A stretch of 64,000 nt of DNA from Ephydatia muelleri. Its lineage: Eukaryota; Porifera; Demospongiae; Spongillida; Spongillidae. Shown one piece after another: positions 10,747 through 22,195 of the stretch (position 1 is its first letter; each line of letters starts with the position of its first letter). The translations under genes and the position numbers were made by a program. The notes under the pieces are model-generated. The model did not search any database. It saw only the letters and a program-made list of their open reading frames with translations, and was not told the origin of the DNA. Location: assembly GCA_013339895.1 (NCBI GenBank), contig JABACO010000006.1, positions 13,015,126-13,079,125 of the forward strand, read 5' to 3'.

Positions 10747-12724
10747 ATAATGTCAGAAACAGCCAAGCACCCTCTGGTTTTGGAGGCCTGCCATGCTGAT
10801 AACCGACTCCAGGACCTTCAGATGATAAGCGTGGGCTTGGAGAAGTGTCAGAAAAGTTTGAACGATTACCTTGACTCTAAGAAGAATGCCTTCCCTCGGT
10901 TCTTCTTCATCTCCGACGATGAGCTCTTGTCGATACTGGGCAGCCATGAGTGTACCTGCGTGCAGGAACACATGATCAAGGTACTAGATGCACCTAGGTG
11001 CCCAAATGTGTAAGAGCAACATTGTCCCCGTGTGTATCTATGTGTGCATGGCAACGAGCATTGAAGGATGGCAGGCAGCAATGACAGTACACCTGTCCCA
11101 TAGAGCTACATTAAGCTGTTTCCCTCTATGCTTGCTAGCTTAGCAGATCTTTTCGTACTCTCCCTCCAGATGTGCAGGGGTGGTGGTGGAGGGGAAGGTG
11201 GAGGACTGGATGACCTGCGTGCTGAACGAGATGAGGAGGACCAACCAGCTCATCACGAAGGAATCTGTGTACCAGTACTGTAACCAGAAGTCGCGGTATG
11301 AACGTGTAACCTGCTGACCAATCCCCTGGCTAATGAAATATCATTGTCTCTGTCCCTCTAAGGGTGGACTGGATGTACGACTATCAGGGGATGGTGATCC
11401 TCGCGGCCAACCAGGTGTGGTGGACGTGGGAGGTGGAAGACGTGTTCAGGAAAGTGAGGAAGGGAGACAAGTTGGCTATGAAGACCTACTCTAAGAAGTT
11501 GCATGGTCAGATTGGCGACCTGGTTGTTCAGGTAAGAGGCCACACACCCCTCGTGGTGGTGCCCGGTAATCTTGCGCTGGTTCTCTGCGTAACAGGTTCG
11601 GTCCCAACTGAGCAAAAATGACCGAAAGAAATTCAATACAGTGTTAATCATTGAGGTGCATAACAGAGATATCATTGATCGCTTCGTGAGGGACAGGTTA
11701 GTTTACTATTACATGTTGTGTACACTGTATATGTGTTTGTGGGGGGTATGTGTGTATGCGTCATTTGTGAGGAGTGTTTTTATTTATGAGATGCTCTCGT
11801 TTCCCCCACCAGCATAATGGATATCCGCGAGTTTGAGTGGGAGAGCCAGCTGAGGTTTTACTGGGAACCTGAGCCAGACACCCTCATCATTCGTCAGTGC
11901 ACCGGGACGTTTGGGTTTGGATTTGAGTACATGGGGCTGAACGGAAGGCTGGTGATCACTCCCCTGACAGACAGGATCTATCTCACCCTGAGTCAAGCCC
12001 TATCCATGCAGCTGGGCAGGGCACCTGCAGGACCGGCCGGTACTGGGAAGACGGAAACAGTGAAGGACCTAGCCAAGGCCTTGGGCCTGCTGTGCGTGGT
12101 CACCAACTGTGGTGAAGGAATGGACTATAAGGTGTGTGGAAAGGGGGGTGGGGGTGGGGGGTGGGGGGTGGAGAGACGTGTTGATGTGGAGGTGCTGTGA
12201 TTACATGTGTAGTAACGTTTGTGCATCCTGTCTTTTTAAAAGGCTGTGGGGAAGATATTCTCTGGGCTGGCACAGTGTGGAGCTTGGGGCTGCTTTGATG
12301 AGTTCAACCGTATCGACATATCTGTCCTGTCCGTGATATCGACTCAGATCAAGACCATACAGACCGCTCTCATTGCCAAGCACAAGAAATTTCAGGTAAC
12401 CCAGTCCATGTGGTGTGCAGTGAGAGAAGGGAGCAGTCCTACGTAATATGCTGTTATATGTCAACACATGTGCACCGTGCATGTTGTATTAGCACTGAGT
12501 GCTTCCCATGTGTGTCCTTGTGCAGTTTGAAGGCATTGAGATCAGTTTGGATGACCGCATGGGGATATTCATCACCATGAACCCTGGCTACGCTGGACGT
12601 ACTGAACTGCCTGAGAGTGTTAAGGCACTCTTTCGCCCCGTGGTCGTGATAGTACCAGACCTGGAACAAATTTGTGAAACAATGCTTTTCTCGGAAGGTT
12701 TCCTCAATGCTAAGGTGTGTTACA

Positions 12725-12760
<36 letters not shown>

Positions 12761-13786
12761 TATACGATATGCCAAATGTACAAGTATACGTGTTGAGTTG
12801 ATGTGTACATGTTCTGTATCCATTAAAATTTAAAAATAGATGACTTGGAAATTCACTATTTTAAAAATACCCAGCTAAGATGATCCCGCCAAAGTAGGCT
12901 TGACATCATTGATGTTAGATATAAAATAAAGTCTCTTTTAAAGACCATGTTACATACACTGTAGGTACATACCAATGTATGCAGATCTTCTGGGAATGCT
13001 AATCAGTGACAAAACATCAACCAAACCATGGCCTTCTCAACATAAATAAGTTTGGTTAACTATATACATATCCTTTAATCAGAGTTGATTGAGTGGGTTT
13101 TGATTTCAAGTGCTAAATCTGCTCTGAGCTACATGTATTATGTACATGTACATGTACCATATTTGACACACTCTGCTCACATACCTGCATTCAGCCTCTA
13201 GCAAAGAAGATGACGGTGTTATACAAGCTTGCCAAGGGACAGCTGTCCCGTCAGTACCACTATGACTTTGGGTTGCGTGCACTCAAGGCTGTGCTGGTGA
13301 TGGCTGGGGAACTCAAGCGAGGGTCCCCAGACCTCAACGAGGTACACACTCCAGGCTCTTGCTTCCATCAGCCTGGGTAACCACTTGTTTTCCGTTTTTT
13401 TTCTCTCTCTCTCTCTCTCTCTCTCTCCTTAGGACATGGTCCTGATGAGGGCGTTACGTGACATGAACCTTCCCAAGTTTGTCTTTGAGGATGTCCCCCT
13501 CTTCTTGAGACTGATTGGAGACCTCTTTCCCGGGCTGGATTGCCCCAGGGTGTGCTACCCTAAGTTCAACGATGCAGTGGAGGCAGTGCTCTCTGAGGGC
13601 AAGTACATCCAGTTACCTCATCAGGTAAGCTGCCTGTCTTTAGAGTGTGCGTTTTTTTTTGTTTTTTTTTATTGTGCTATCCAGCCTTTGTAAGCTTCAG
13701 GGGATTCCCCCATTCTAGGTTGACAAGGTGGTGCAGCTGTATGAGACAATGTTGACAAGACACACCTCCATGGTGGTGGGCCCAAC
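10747..13786 (+). CDS. DNAH10: DNAH10 AAA1 motor-domain exons up to the AAA2 P-loop
   Basis: Exons: 10747-10980, about 11170-11295, 11363-11531, 11596-11696, 11813-12131, 12243-12395, 12526-12714, 13195-13341, 13433-13624, 13719 to about 13786. They give the linker end ([20 protein letters not shown]), then AAA1, the main ATPase site: Walker [10 protein letters not shown] at about 12028, sensor and Walker B context [14 protein letters not shown] (12283-12321), and [16 protein letters not shown] (12568-12615). The AAA2 start ([23 protein letters not shown]) ends the block where GGGKS should follow. The exon before 11170 expected from the family is not found. The block is otherwise in frame across all junctions checked. 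Confidence 0.85.
12725..12758 (+). repeat. 34-nt uninterrupted G run in a dynein intron
   Basis: A pure G tract 10 nt downstream of the GT donor after 12714. Length is likely inexact in any assembly. It could form G-quadruplex DNA or RNA in the intron. A second tract of 33 G lies at 21143-21175. Confidence 0.9.
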
Positions 13787-14585
13787 TTGGATGCTCCGGA
13801 GGCTGTCCCGTTCCCAGGTCGCTACGCTGAGGGCCTCTCTGATCTCCAGCAACTGATGCTGCTGAGGTGCTTCAGGATAGACAGGGTGTACCGGGCCATC
13901 ACTAACTTTGTCACGGGTCGCATGGGGGAGCAGTTTGTCACGCCTCCCGTTGTCAGCCTGGAGAGCATCTATGACCAGTCCACCAACAACTCGCCCATTG
14001 TGTTCATCCTGAGTCCCGGTTCAGATCCGGCTGGAGACCTGGGAAAGTTGGCCGATGCTCTGGGGTATGGTGGCAACAAGCTGAAATTCCTTGCCATGGG
14101 ACAAGGTCAAGAAAAGGTATTGTGCACATACATGTACATTTGTGTATGTAAATGTATATACTGTGTATGTGTGTGTGTACAATAAGTGAACTAACTTGCC
14201 TTGCAGGTTGCTCTTCAACTACTTGACACGGCTGCATCAAGAGGACACTGGCTCATGCTCCAGAACTAGTGAGATGGCTGAAGGACCTGGAGAAAGCCTT
14301 GGAACTGCTTACAAAGCCACACCCAGACTTCCGCCTGTGGCTCACTACTGCTCCTACCCCTGACTTCCCCATTGGAATTCTCCAGAGGTCTCTGAAGGTT
14401 GTCACGGAGCCGCCCAATGGATTTAAGTTGAATCTGCGAAATACCTACTTCAAAATCAGCTCATCGTCATTGAAGGATTGTCCCCATACTGCATTCAAAC
14501 CACTTGTGTACACATTAGCCTTATTTTATGCTGTTGTGCAGGAATGAAGAAAATACGGAAAAGTGAGTTGCCGTGTGTGTGCGTG

Positions 14586-14620
<35 letters not shown>

Positions 14621-14980
14621 ATGAAACCTGCTTTGTTCAAAGCAGGGGTGTGGTGAGGGAAGGGGTGGGGGAAAGGGAGACCTTTTGGATCTCATAGTCA
14701 CACCAACTACCAACCACACATTAGATTTCAAATCACATTCACATTCCATGTGACTATGCCTACATTCCACTCTCACCACTAGGTGATTGCCGTAAGTAAG
14801 TCATCAAGGTTTATCCTAGGTACATGTACATGAACTATTTCGCTGTATTTTATCATCCAGGTAAACCCTTACTAATCAAACATGTATACATATTGTGACA
14901 TACACATACATGTGTATTATATGCACTACTGCTGTAGAAGCAATATACAGGTATGAGTAGCCCTAAGGTAAATGAGTATG

Positions 14981-15011
<31 letters not shown>

Positions 15012-16611
15012 ACACACACCCCACATACACACACATATTTTGGCCAGCTAGCCCATCCTGCCACACTGTGCTATATGCCCTCATAACATGTTTTGGACTA
15101 CAACAATTGGTACCAGCCCTGGGGGTAGAGAATGAGTCTTCTTCATTGTATCTTCCCCACATCGCACACCAAACAGGTTGGCTGGAATGTGTCCTATGAC
15201 TTCAATGAGTCAGACTTTCGCGTATGCATGGACATCCTGAGGACCTACCTGAACAAGTCCCATGAAAATGGAGATGCAAAGATACCTTGGGGATCCCTTA
15301 AGTACCTGATTGGCGAGGTGAGATGTTGTGCACCGATTCCAATAGCAGCACACCCATCCCTCTTCTTACAGGTGATGTACGGTGGGCGTGCCATAGACGA
15401 CTTTGACAGGAGGGTTCTGAGGATATACATGGACGAGTACATGGGAGACTTCATCTTTGACACCTTCCAGCCGTTCCACTTCTACCATAATGCTGAAGTT
15501 GATTATGTCATCCCTCCTGATGGCCAGCGCGACGACTACCTGGAGGCCATCAACGGCCTGTCGTTGGCCAATACCCCCGAAGTCTTCGGACTTCATGCCA
15601 ACGCTGAGATTGGGTACTTCACCACTGCTGCCAAGGAGATGTGGGCACAACTGGTGGAGCTGCAACCGCAGACTGGGGAGACGGGTGGGGCATTAGCAGA
15701 GAGGAGTTCATCGGTACCATTGCATCAGACATTCAAGTAAAGAGGACTGTTCATCCCTTCGCATGTCTTTCTCCTCCCTCATTCACCTTCTCCTCCTCCC
15801 CTCCTCCTCCATTTTCCCCTCTCATATCACATACATGGCTTCAGACTGCTGCCAAAAAAAATACTTCTTTTTTTTTTCTTCTATGTTAGGCCAAACTTCC
15901 TGAGCAGTTCAAGCTTGACGTTATACGCAAGAAGTTTGGTGAAGTGATATCACCAACCACTGTGGTGCTACTGCAGGAGCTGGAGAGGTTCAACACACTC
16001 ATAAAGAGGATGGAGGTGTCTCTGGCTACACTGAGAAAGGTACTTCCAGATGCCCGTGGTGTGCTCAGGCATTAATGCCCTCCCCCCCCCCCCCCCACCC
16101 TTCCCCCTCTCCAAATATAGGCACTGACAGGTGAGGTGGGCATGAGTGTTGAGCTTGATGAGCTGGCCAAGTCCCTGTACAATGGCCACATTCCCTCTAT
16201 TTGGAGAGCACTGGCACCAGCCACTAAAAAGCTGCTGGGCAGCTGGATGGTGCACTTCCTTACAAGAAACGCTCAGTGCACGGAGTGGGTAAGGCGCACA
16301 TGTCCAGGCATAAGAATGAGTCACTTTGAGTGTGTACCAACACATGTACCTTGTGCCGCATATGTGCATTGCGTGTATCCTGTTATAAACAGTACATGTT
16401 ACGATGTACACATATGTGTATTCTGTGTTTATATTCTTCCCCCCTCCCCCTCCCCCTCCTCCCCCCCTAGGTGAATGAAAGGGAGCCATATGTGATGTGG
16501 CTTTCTGGGCTTCACATCCCTGAGTCCTACCTTACAGCCCTTGTGCAGGCTACCTGTAGGAAGAACGGCTGGCCTCTCGACAGGTCCACTCTGTACACTG
16601 CTGTCACCGAG
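13787..16611 (+). CDS. DNAH10: DNAH10 AAA6 and C-terminal exons
   Basis: Exons: about 13785-14116, 14207-14562, 15177-15317, 15372-15736, 15890-16039, 16121-16288, 16471-16611. Conserved strings: [128 protein letters not shown]. Three defects interrupt the frame: about 10 nt lost after AAC (14264-14266); TGA at 14545-14547 in Q-E-stop-R-K-Y-G-K where the family has Arg; and one base apparently missing in the G-run at 15687-15691 between QTGETG and ISREEFIG. The terminal exons (the C-terminal barrel) are not found downstream; the sequence instead passes into the inverted duplication at 17058. Confidence 0.85.
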
Positions 16612-17057
16612 GTAATGTCCTGTTATTGTGTACATGTGTGTGGGTGCCACTTTTGTGTGCATGGATATGTGTGTGTGTGTGTGTGTGTGCATCCATGTGT
16701 TTCATGTGAGTGTTTGTGTTTGCAGAAAATAATGTACGCAGTCCTTTTAGGTAGTAGTACACAACGTGCTGAAGGCTTTCTTTCAGGTGCAATGCTGGTA
16801 TCTTGTACCTTTCATGTAGTTTTTTCCCCGTCAACGTCTGTTTGTTCATTTTAAGACTGCCATACTGTAATTATACCCCGGGGAAGCCTGAGCATGATAG
16901 TTCGAAGGGTCACGCAAGGATAATATTTCCATCCAATATTGATACAGTCCCTCTGAGAAATGGGGAAATCATTGAATCCATTACAGGGTTTTAAAAACCC
17001 GTCGAATCAAGTGAAAATCAAACAGTTGATTCTAGATCTTGTTGATTTTAGAAGCGC
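16612..17057. other. Junction segment between dynein and inverted duplication
   Basis: After the donor at 16612 come a GT-rich stretch and about 200 bp of unique AT-rich sequence with a small palindrome (gggttttaaaaaccc, about 16987-17001). The final DNAH10 exons should be here but are not. Homology to the right arm begins abruptly at about 17058. Confidence 0.6.
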
Positions 17058-19362
17058 GAACATATTGTGATGGACAAGATGGTGCAAGGCTGCTAAGAAT
17101 GCATCTCCCTCAAGGTGCAAGCTTTTGGCACACACCTGGCATTCTACAAGACTCAAATGAGATGACCTTTGGAGAAGAACCTCCAGTCCGAACCATGCTA
17201 TAGGCATCTTTATTAGCTTAGGGCACATGGATACAATTTTCTGCCTAAGTACTGTAGCAACATGCCTGTCCTCAACCCCAGGGGTTTTGCCATTCACAGG
17301 AAATATTGCTTCTGTAAGCTCCTCTCCATTACACAGCACACGAAACCTGTCTGCAGCCAGTAATTTCATGAGCTGTTGGTTTTTCTCATTGATGGATTCT
17401 GAGCACCTGTCTGCAGCATCTCGATGTGTTCCCACGGTGATGATCAAAGGGTGAACATCCTGTGAGCACATGGCCCCAAGGCAGTGCTGAAGAATCTGTT
17501 GGTGTGAGAGAGATGATTGATATGCTTTACCAACAGGCTTGCCATCAGCTCCATAGTACTCAATGGCTGGCTGATGAGATAGCTTTTCAGACAAATTCAA
17601 AACAAATATAGCCACACCAGGGTTCTGAACAAACAATGGAAGGATATCATGGTATTGAAGTTGACCACCACTGTCAATGAACTGGATCCACTTCACACCA
17701 AACAGTTTCTCCTTGCCTACACAGAGAGATTGTACAGGTGAAGGTGGTTAGCTGTGAACCATCTCTTTACCTGAGGAGTGGTTGATGTGATGAATCAGCT
17801 CCTTCTCTATGGATACAGTTCTGTTCTGATGGCTGGTATCCGTGGTAACACTGACAGCAGTAGGTGTGGGGTCAGGGTGAAGTGCACCAGCTCCATCACT
17901 AGACACATGAATGGCCATCTTTGGGAAACTGCCAACCACCTTGTCCAAGGATGTTGCCATGGAGACACCACCATCTCTGATGGTACCACCCACAACCTTC
18001 AACAGTGCCTGGTCATCTTCAACCACAAACCAGTCATCTTCCTCTTGTCCGCCCACACCAGCCAGCGAGAAGGAGATGGCTCGAACAGGGTTGTCAGCCA
18101 GTCCTGTACTGACACGTTGCTGTGGAGGATCCTTCTTGAGAAGGAGGTGTTTGAGGTGAGTCTTGCCAACACCGGCTGCTCTAAGGATGAGACACTTGGT
18201 CACTGATGTTTCCACATATCCCTTGGTCATGGCCTCCTTATAGAGCCTCCTGAATGCAATAATAACACAAATTAAAAGGCTGACATCTTCTTTCATATTG
18301 CATCAGTACACACATGTCACCACCACATCAAATGAAACTTTTAACCCCTTATAGTAAGAGAGAACTGCTCAATAGTCACCTGTGAGGTACCTAAGTCATG
18401 TGTACAGTGCATCTTACGTACACAGTTACCCACATAATAGTTGAGACTGTGATTCTGTACTTTGTACCATATTACTTGCACTAAGAGTTAAAGTAAATAC
18501 AACCAACCCACTTCACCAGGTCCATCCCCCAATTCTCAATCCACTCACTGCACATACACTGTTCCAACACTATCCCCATACATGTACCTTTCATCTGCTT
18601 CTTTTTGGCTCTCTGCTTCTCTTTGGCTCTTGTCAGATACTTTTAGAATTGGTATGATAGGAAAGAGCTTAGCAAGACCTGCAAATAGTCAAATCAATTC
18701 AATTTCAATTCCAGTACAACAATATTTACCTTGTACAGTAATCTTCAAGACCTGTTGTGTGTGCCCATCCACCATCAACAGCCCTCCTCCTGACAGCAGC
18801 AGTGTGTCCACCCTGGAACATGCAAATGGCAGGTCTCCTACGTGCCTCAACTTCTTCTCATTAAGATGGAGGCCATAGATGGAAGAGGTCTTTGATCCAT
18901 CCTGATCTTCACCTCCAATTGCAAGGAGCACACCATCGACTACACACACACACGACAGCTTGGTTGGTACATCTGGTACCTCTCTCCATACAGATTGCTG
19001 TGTGTTATGGGTGTGTGCAGTAGTCTAGTGAACGTGTGCATGTGTGGTGGAAATAGGTGCAGATGTGACATGTGTGGTCATGTGAGTGTGCACTCCTTCA
19101 CCTTCTTACTCGTCACACCCACCCTTCACACCTCCAACCCACACAAGCCTTCCACCACACACAGCTAGTGTGCCCCCCACCTCACCACCAACAGCCACTC
19201 TACTCCACCTGTCCTCCTCATACATGTACACTCCTCTTCCATATCCTCCTCGTCCTCCCCACACAACCCTACCCTCCACCTCCACTAGACCACCACCACC
19301 ATACCCTCGACCACCTTCCATCTATGCTCAGGTGCTTTCTCACATGTTTTGAAACTCAACAT
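17058..19362 (-). pseudogene. Truncated, broken copy of the Kelch-Roc-Death gene
   Basis: Host-type gene copy on the minus strand. Exon equivalents: exon 1 remnant about 19105-19362, exon 2 18730-18997, exon 3 18588-18678, exon 4 17771-18249, exon 5 remnant 17058-17716. Defects against the right copy: a roughly 10-bp difference early in exon 1 shifts the frame to a stop; about 1 kb spanning the rest of exon 1 and most of intron 1 is deleted; the first glycine of the P-loop is Arg (RAAGVGKT); three residues (GGI) are missing in exon 5; and exon 5 stops at the duplication breakpoint, so the COR-like and Death regions are absent. Exon 3 is 18 bp longer and exon 4 is 9 bp longer, both in frame. 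It probably makes no working protein, although the GTPase exons remain open. Confidence 0.85.
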
Positions 19363-20760
19363 TTTTATGTTCTGAAGAAAAGAAATGATTAATAGTTAAT
19401 GGAAAGACAACACGTTCAGGGAGCTAGCTCTAAGCTCGTACGCACCACATGCAGGTCCACACCACACAACTACACACACTTCACGCGTCTCGTTACTACA
19501 CCAATAGGCTCATCTGGACACGGCCAACTGGACATGGCGACCAGTACGGATAGTTGGGGTAGTCTTTGTAGCTACGTACGGTTACAAGAGGTCTGCCTAT
19601 CATTCCGGCGTCTTGGAGACACTGTCGGCTAGCTCCTTCCAATGCTCACAGCTACCTTATCCACTCAATATACGCACCTCAAGCTTCTCTGCTACACCAA
19701 ATACAGGTCCCACCTAATCTAACCAAGCTGATAAGCACTTTCAGCTATAAAGGAGGTACAGGTACCTCTTCTTGAAATCTAGTAGGTTGAGCAAATCAGT
19801 GTCTAATGGCTACTTTAGCTTTCCTGAAGGTCTACAAATACAGCGCAGTTGCCATTTCCACTGTCTACACTTTATAGGCCTATTTGTTTCTTTCTCACCA
19901 CTTAGCTGAATGCTGCCAGCAATTCCTGTCTAGCTAATGTAGTCTGGCAAGCCAGACGTCCTTGGATCTTTGTGCAACGTGTAGAGGATCAATCGCATAT
20001 CACTCTAGCGTCTTTTGGGAGGTCGTTACACTGTTGGCTAACTTCTAACGCTCACAGCTACCTTATCCACTCACAATACGCACCTAATGCTTCTCTGCCA
20101 CATACGAATACCAAGCTGGATTGTCAAGATAAGCACTTTCGGCTATAAAGGAGGTACAGACACCTCTTCTGACCCACTACACACCTTCAGGAACCATCAT
20201 GCAACTGGGCTTAAAAGTTCACTCGCTTCTCGTAGTGGCGCTCTTTACAACATGAAGGTTGAGCAAATCTGCGTCCAATGGCAACTTTGCTATCCTAAAA
20301 GTCTACTACGATTTACAGATACAGTACAATTGCCATTTCTAAAGTCTATATTTGCTTCTTTCGTACACTAGGGGATGAATCCCGTAGGCCTAGTCAAGAG
20401 GACACACAAACACTACAGATACACTCACCTCGTCTTTTCAATTCAAACTCTACAAAATGGTCTACTAGCCTACACACAACCTACTTCTATAGGTTCTCCC
20501 AACAACTGCTAACAACTGCTAAGAATGACAATGATGACAGCGCTCTTTCGTTTTATGGGCATGAATTGCACTGACTGCGTAGATCAGATGCAGCGTATGA
20601 ACCATATATGGTCATTGTTTTTAGTAATACATAATATCCTGTTGATATACCTGACCCATGTGGTATTCAAAGAGACATTTTATGCCTGTAGCATTATGGC
20701 ACATCGCATATATGGACAGCTACAGTGAGGTTTGGGGCGGATGGCATAGGAGTGTAGAAG
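19363..20760. repeat. Tandemly duplicated upstream (promoter-side) region of the Kelch gene
   Basis: Units of about 415 bp recur: gctcacagctaccttatccac occurs at about 19642 and 20055, each followed by ataagcactttc, ctataaaggaggtaca, ggttgagcaaatc and gccattt. The same organisation is in the right arm (37150-38480), so the tandem duplication predates the inversion. It lies directly 5' of the Kelch start codon, so it may hold regulatory DNA. ctataaagg resembles a TATA element, but this is weak evidence. Confidence 0.6.
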
Positions 20761-21141
20761 GGGCAGGAAAGAAGCGAACAAGCACCCGCGGGCCTGTCGC
20801 CCCGGGCGGCGACTGAAAGGTAAGTGATCAGCTGCTCGGCCGAGATGTTGAAAACACACTGATATATGATGGGCTTGGTCGTTTAAATGAATTTTGCACC
20901 TGGTTAGGCTGCAATGCAGTGGTGTAAAAAGTATATTAAAATTTATTGCAATCTTGAAAAACGAGAGACCTCATCTTAATTGACGTACGTTTAACTAGCT
21001 ACTGAAAATCAGTTCTATTAGAGCCATTATGTAAATAAAATCCATTTGGTTGTGTATTTCTATTGTTCCGTCCTTGATTTGAAATAATATTAATATTATT
21101 GAAATACGAATTCTATCTGTATTATTTACTATGGTGGGGAG

Positions 21142-21142
<1 letters not shown>

Positions 21143-21175
<33 letters not shown>
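21143..21175 (+). repeat. 33-nt uninterrupted G run
   Basis: Pure G tract in the left arm. The matching place in the right arm (36600-36612) has only about 13 C, so the tract has expanded here or shrunk there. Confidence 0.9.
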
Positions 21176-21243
21176 CTTTAGTACCACGCCTATGACCGGC
21201 ACGCTCCCGGGCCGTGGCTTTTTCACGGCTAGGTCGTTACGAG

Positions 21244-21398
21244 CACAGGGAAAAAAAAAAGCGTCAAATCATTTAGAAATCATTGCGTGATTGAACAGAA
21301 AATCACACAAAATCACACGCTTCTATTGATTTTCGTGTGATTTTCTGTTCAATCACGCAATGATTTCTAAACGATTACGACGCTTTTTTTCCCCTGTG
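21244..21398. mobile_element. 155-bp palindromic MITE with empty paralogous site
   Basis: Ends cacaggg...cccctgtg. Inner arms carry aatcattgcgtgattgaac and complement around a short centre. The right arm reads straight through at about 36531-36537 (cgactactcgtaacgacc), so the element inserted after the large duplication. cgag occurs on both sides, though with three extra bases on one, so the target duplication is unclear. Ends resemble hAT-like MITEs only loosely. Confidence 0.75.
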
Positions 21399-21799
21399 GA
21401 TCGAGTAGTCGAAATTTTTTCGGAGCCCACACCGTTATAACCAATGACAGAGTTTTAGCATGGAGATAATCTATATATTATCTCTGGTTTTAGGTAACAT
21501 TTCCTATTTAACGAGCGAGGTCGAGAATGAGCAGCTACCATACTAAATCCGGCGCCCAGAAATGAGAAGAAAAGCAATGCGTGTTGAAGGAGTCAAAGGA
21601 CAGAAGACGCTTCAATAACATGGCCTTGATCTAGCAGAAGGAACCGACCGTGAGAGGAATCAATGCGGCAGTGCATGTGCCGAGTGCGAAAGCAATAGCA
21701 GCTCGTTCCATCAGATTCCAAAATAGCTGTTGAAGGATTGAGATACAAGAAGAGGCGCCTTGATTAGAACCAGATGCTGCTGTTAAAGGATTAGCCGGC

Positions 21800-21960
21800 G
21801 TCAAAGCTGATTTTGTCCCCTCCCCGTAAAATTGTCCTGGGGATACATCCTGCTAGCGGATTCTGTCCGGGGGAAACACATTTCCTTAGCCTATCTTGTC
21901 CCTCACCGCTGAATATGTCGTCGTCCGAACTCGCCCCCCCCCCCCCCCCCCTTGTCCTAG
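21800..21960. repeat. Cluster of short tgtcc/ggaca words
   Basis: attttgtcccc, attgtcctgggg, tctgtccggggg and cttgtccctcac occur within 150 bp, with the core tgctagcggattctgtccg. The same core occurs at 36105-36190 (right arm), 30195-30255 and 62425-62500. It is probably the end region of a dispersed element. From 20761 to 22195 no gene is seen. Confidence 0.45.
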
Positions 21961-22195
21961 AACAGGCTGTCTCTAATGAATCGAAATTGGTCCTATTAAG
22001 CTAAGGCAAGCCTTCGGATAAAATTACTCCTAGTTTGTCCAATAAGTAAAGCAACCATGCATGTGTCTTGAAAATGTATATACAAATATTTTTGCTCACG
22101 GCTAGGTCATTCAATCTTGTTATGACAAGGATTAAATCAACTCGTGCACGACAGTAATGATAAGCTAAACAATAAACATGTATAAATGATCAGTG

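Larger units (their letters stand above)
6214..16611 (+). pseudogene. DNAH10: Axonemal dynein heavy chain 10-like, broken and truncated copy
   Basis: DNAH10 is a heavy chain of inner-arm dynein f/I1, an ATP-driven motor on axonemal doublet microtubules of cilia and flagella. About 24 exons match DNAH10 closely. The copy is not intact. (1) The N-terminal tail (roughly the first third of the family protein) is absent. (2) The exon expected after 10980 (MFDNIASLRF region) is not found. (3) At about 13785 the protein jumps out of frame from the AAA2 P-loop (VVGPT) to the AAA6 region, losing AAA2-AAA5, the stalk and microtubule-binding domain, about 2000 residues. (4) About 10 nt are missing at 14266/14267 after LMLQN. 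(5) TGA at 14545-14547 replaces an expected Arg codon. (6) A one-base frame change lies in the G-run at 15687-15691. (7) The C-terminal exons after 16611 are missing. A decayed paralogue is likeliest; an assembly misjoin could explain some defects but hardly all. Confidence 0.9.

Noticed and set aside
6214-16611. Reading the dynein as a functional mini-dynein lacking the stalk
   Set aside because: The junction is out of frame and ends in a stop soon after; further stop and frame defects follow.
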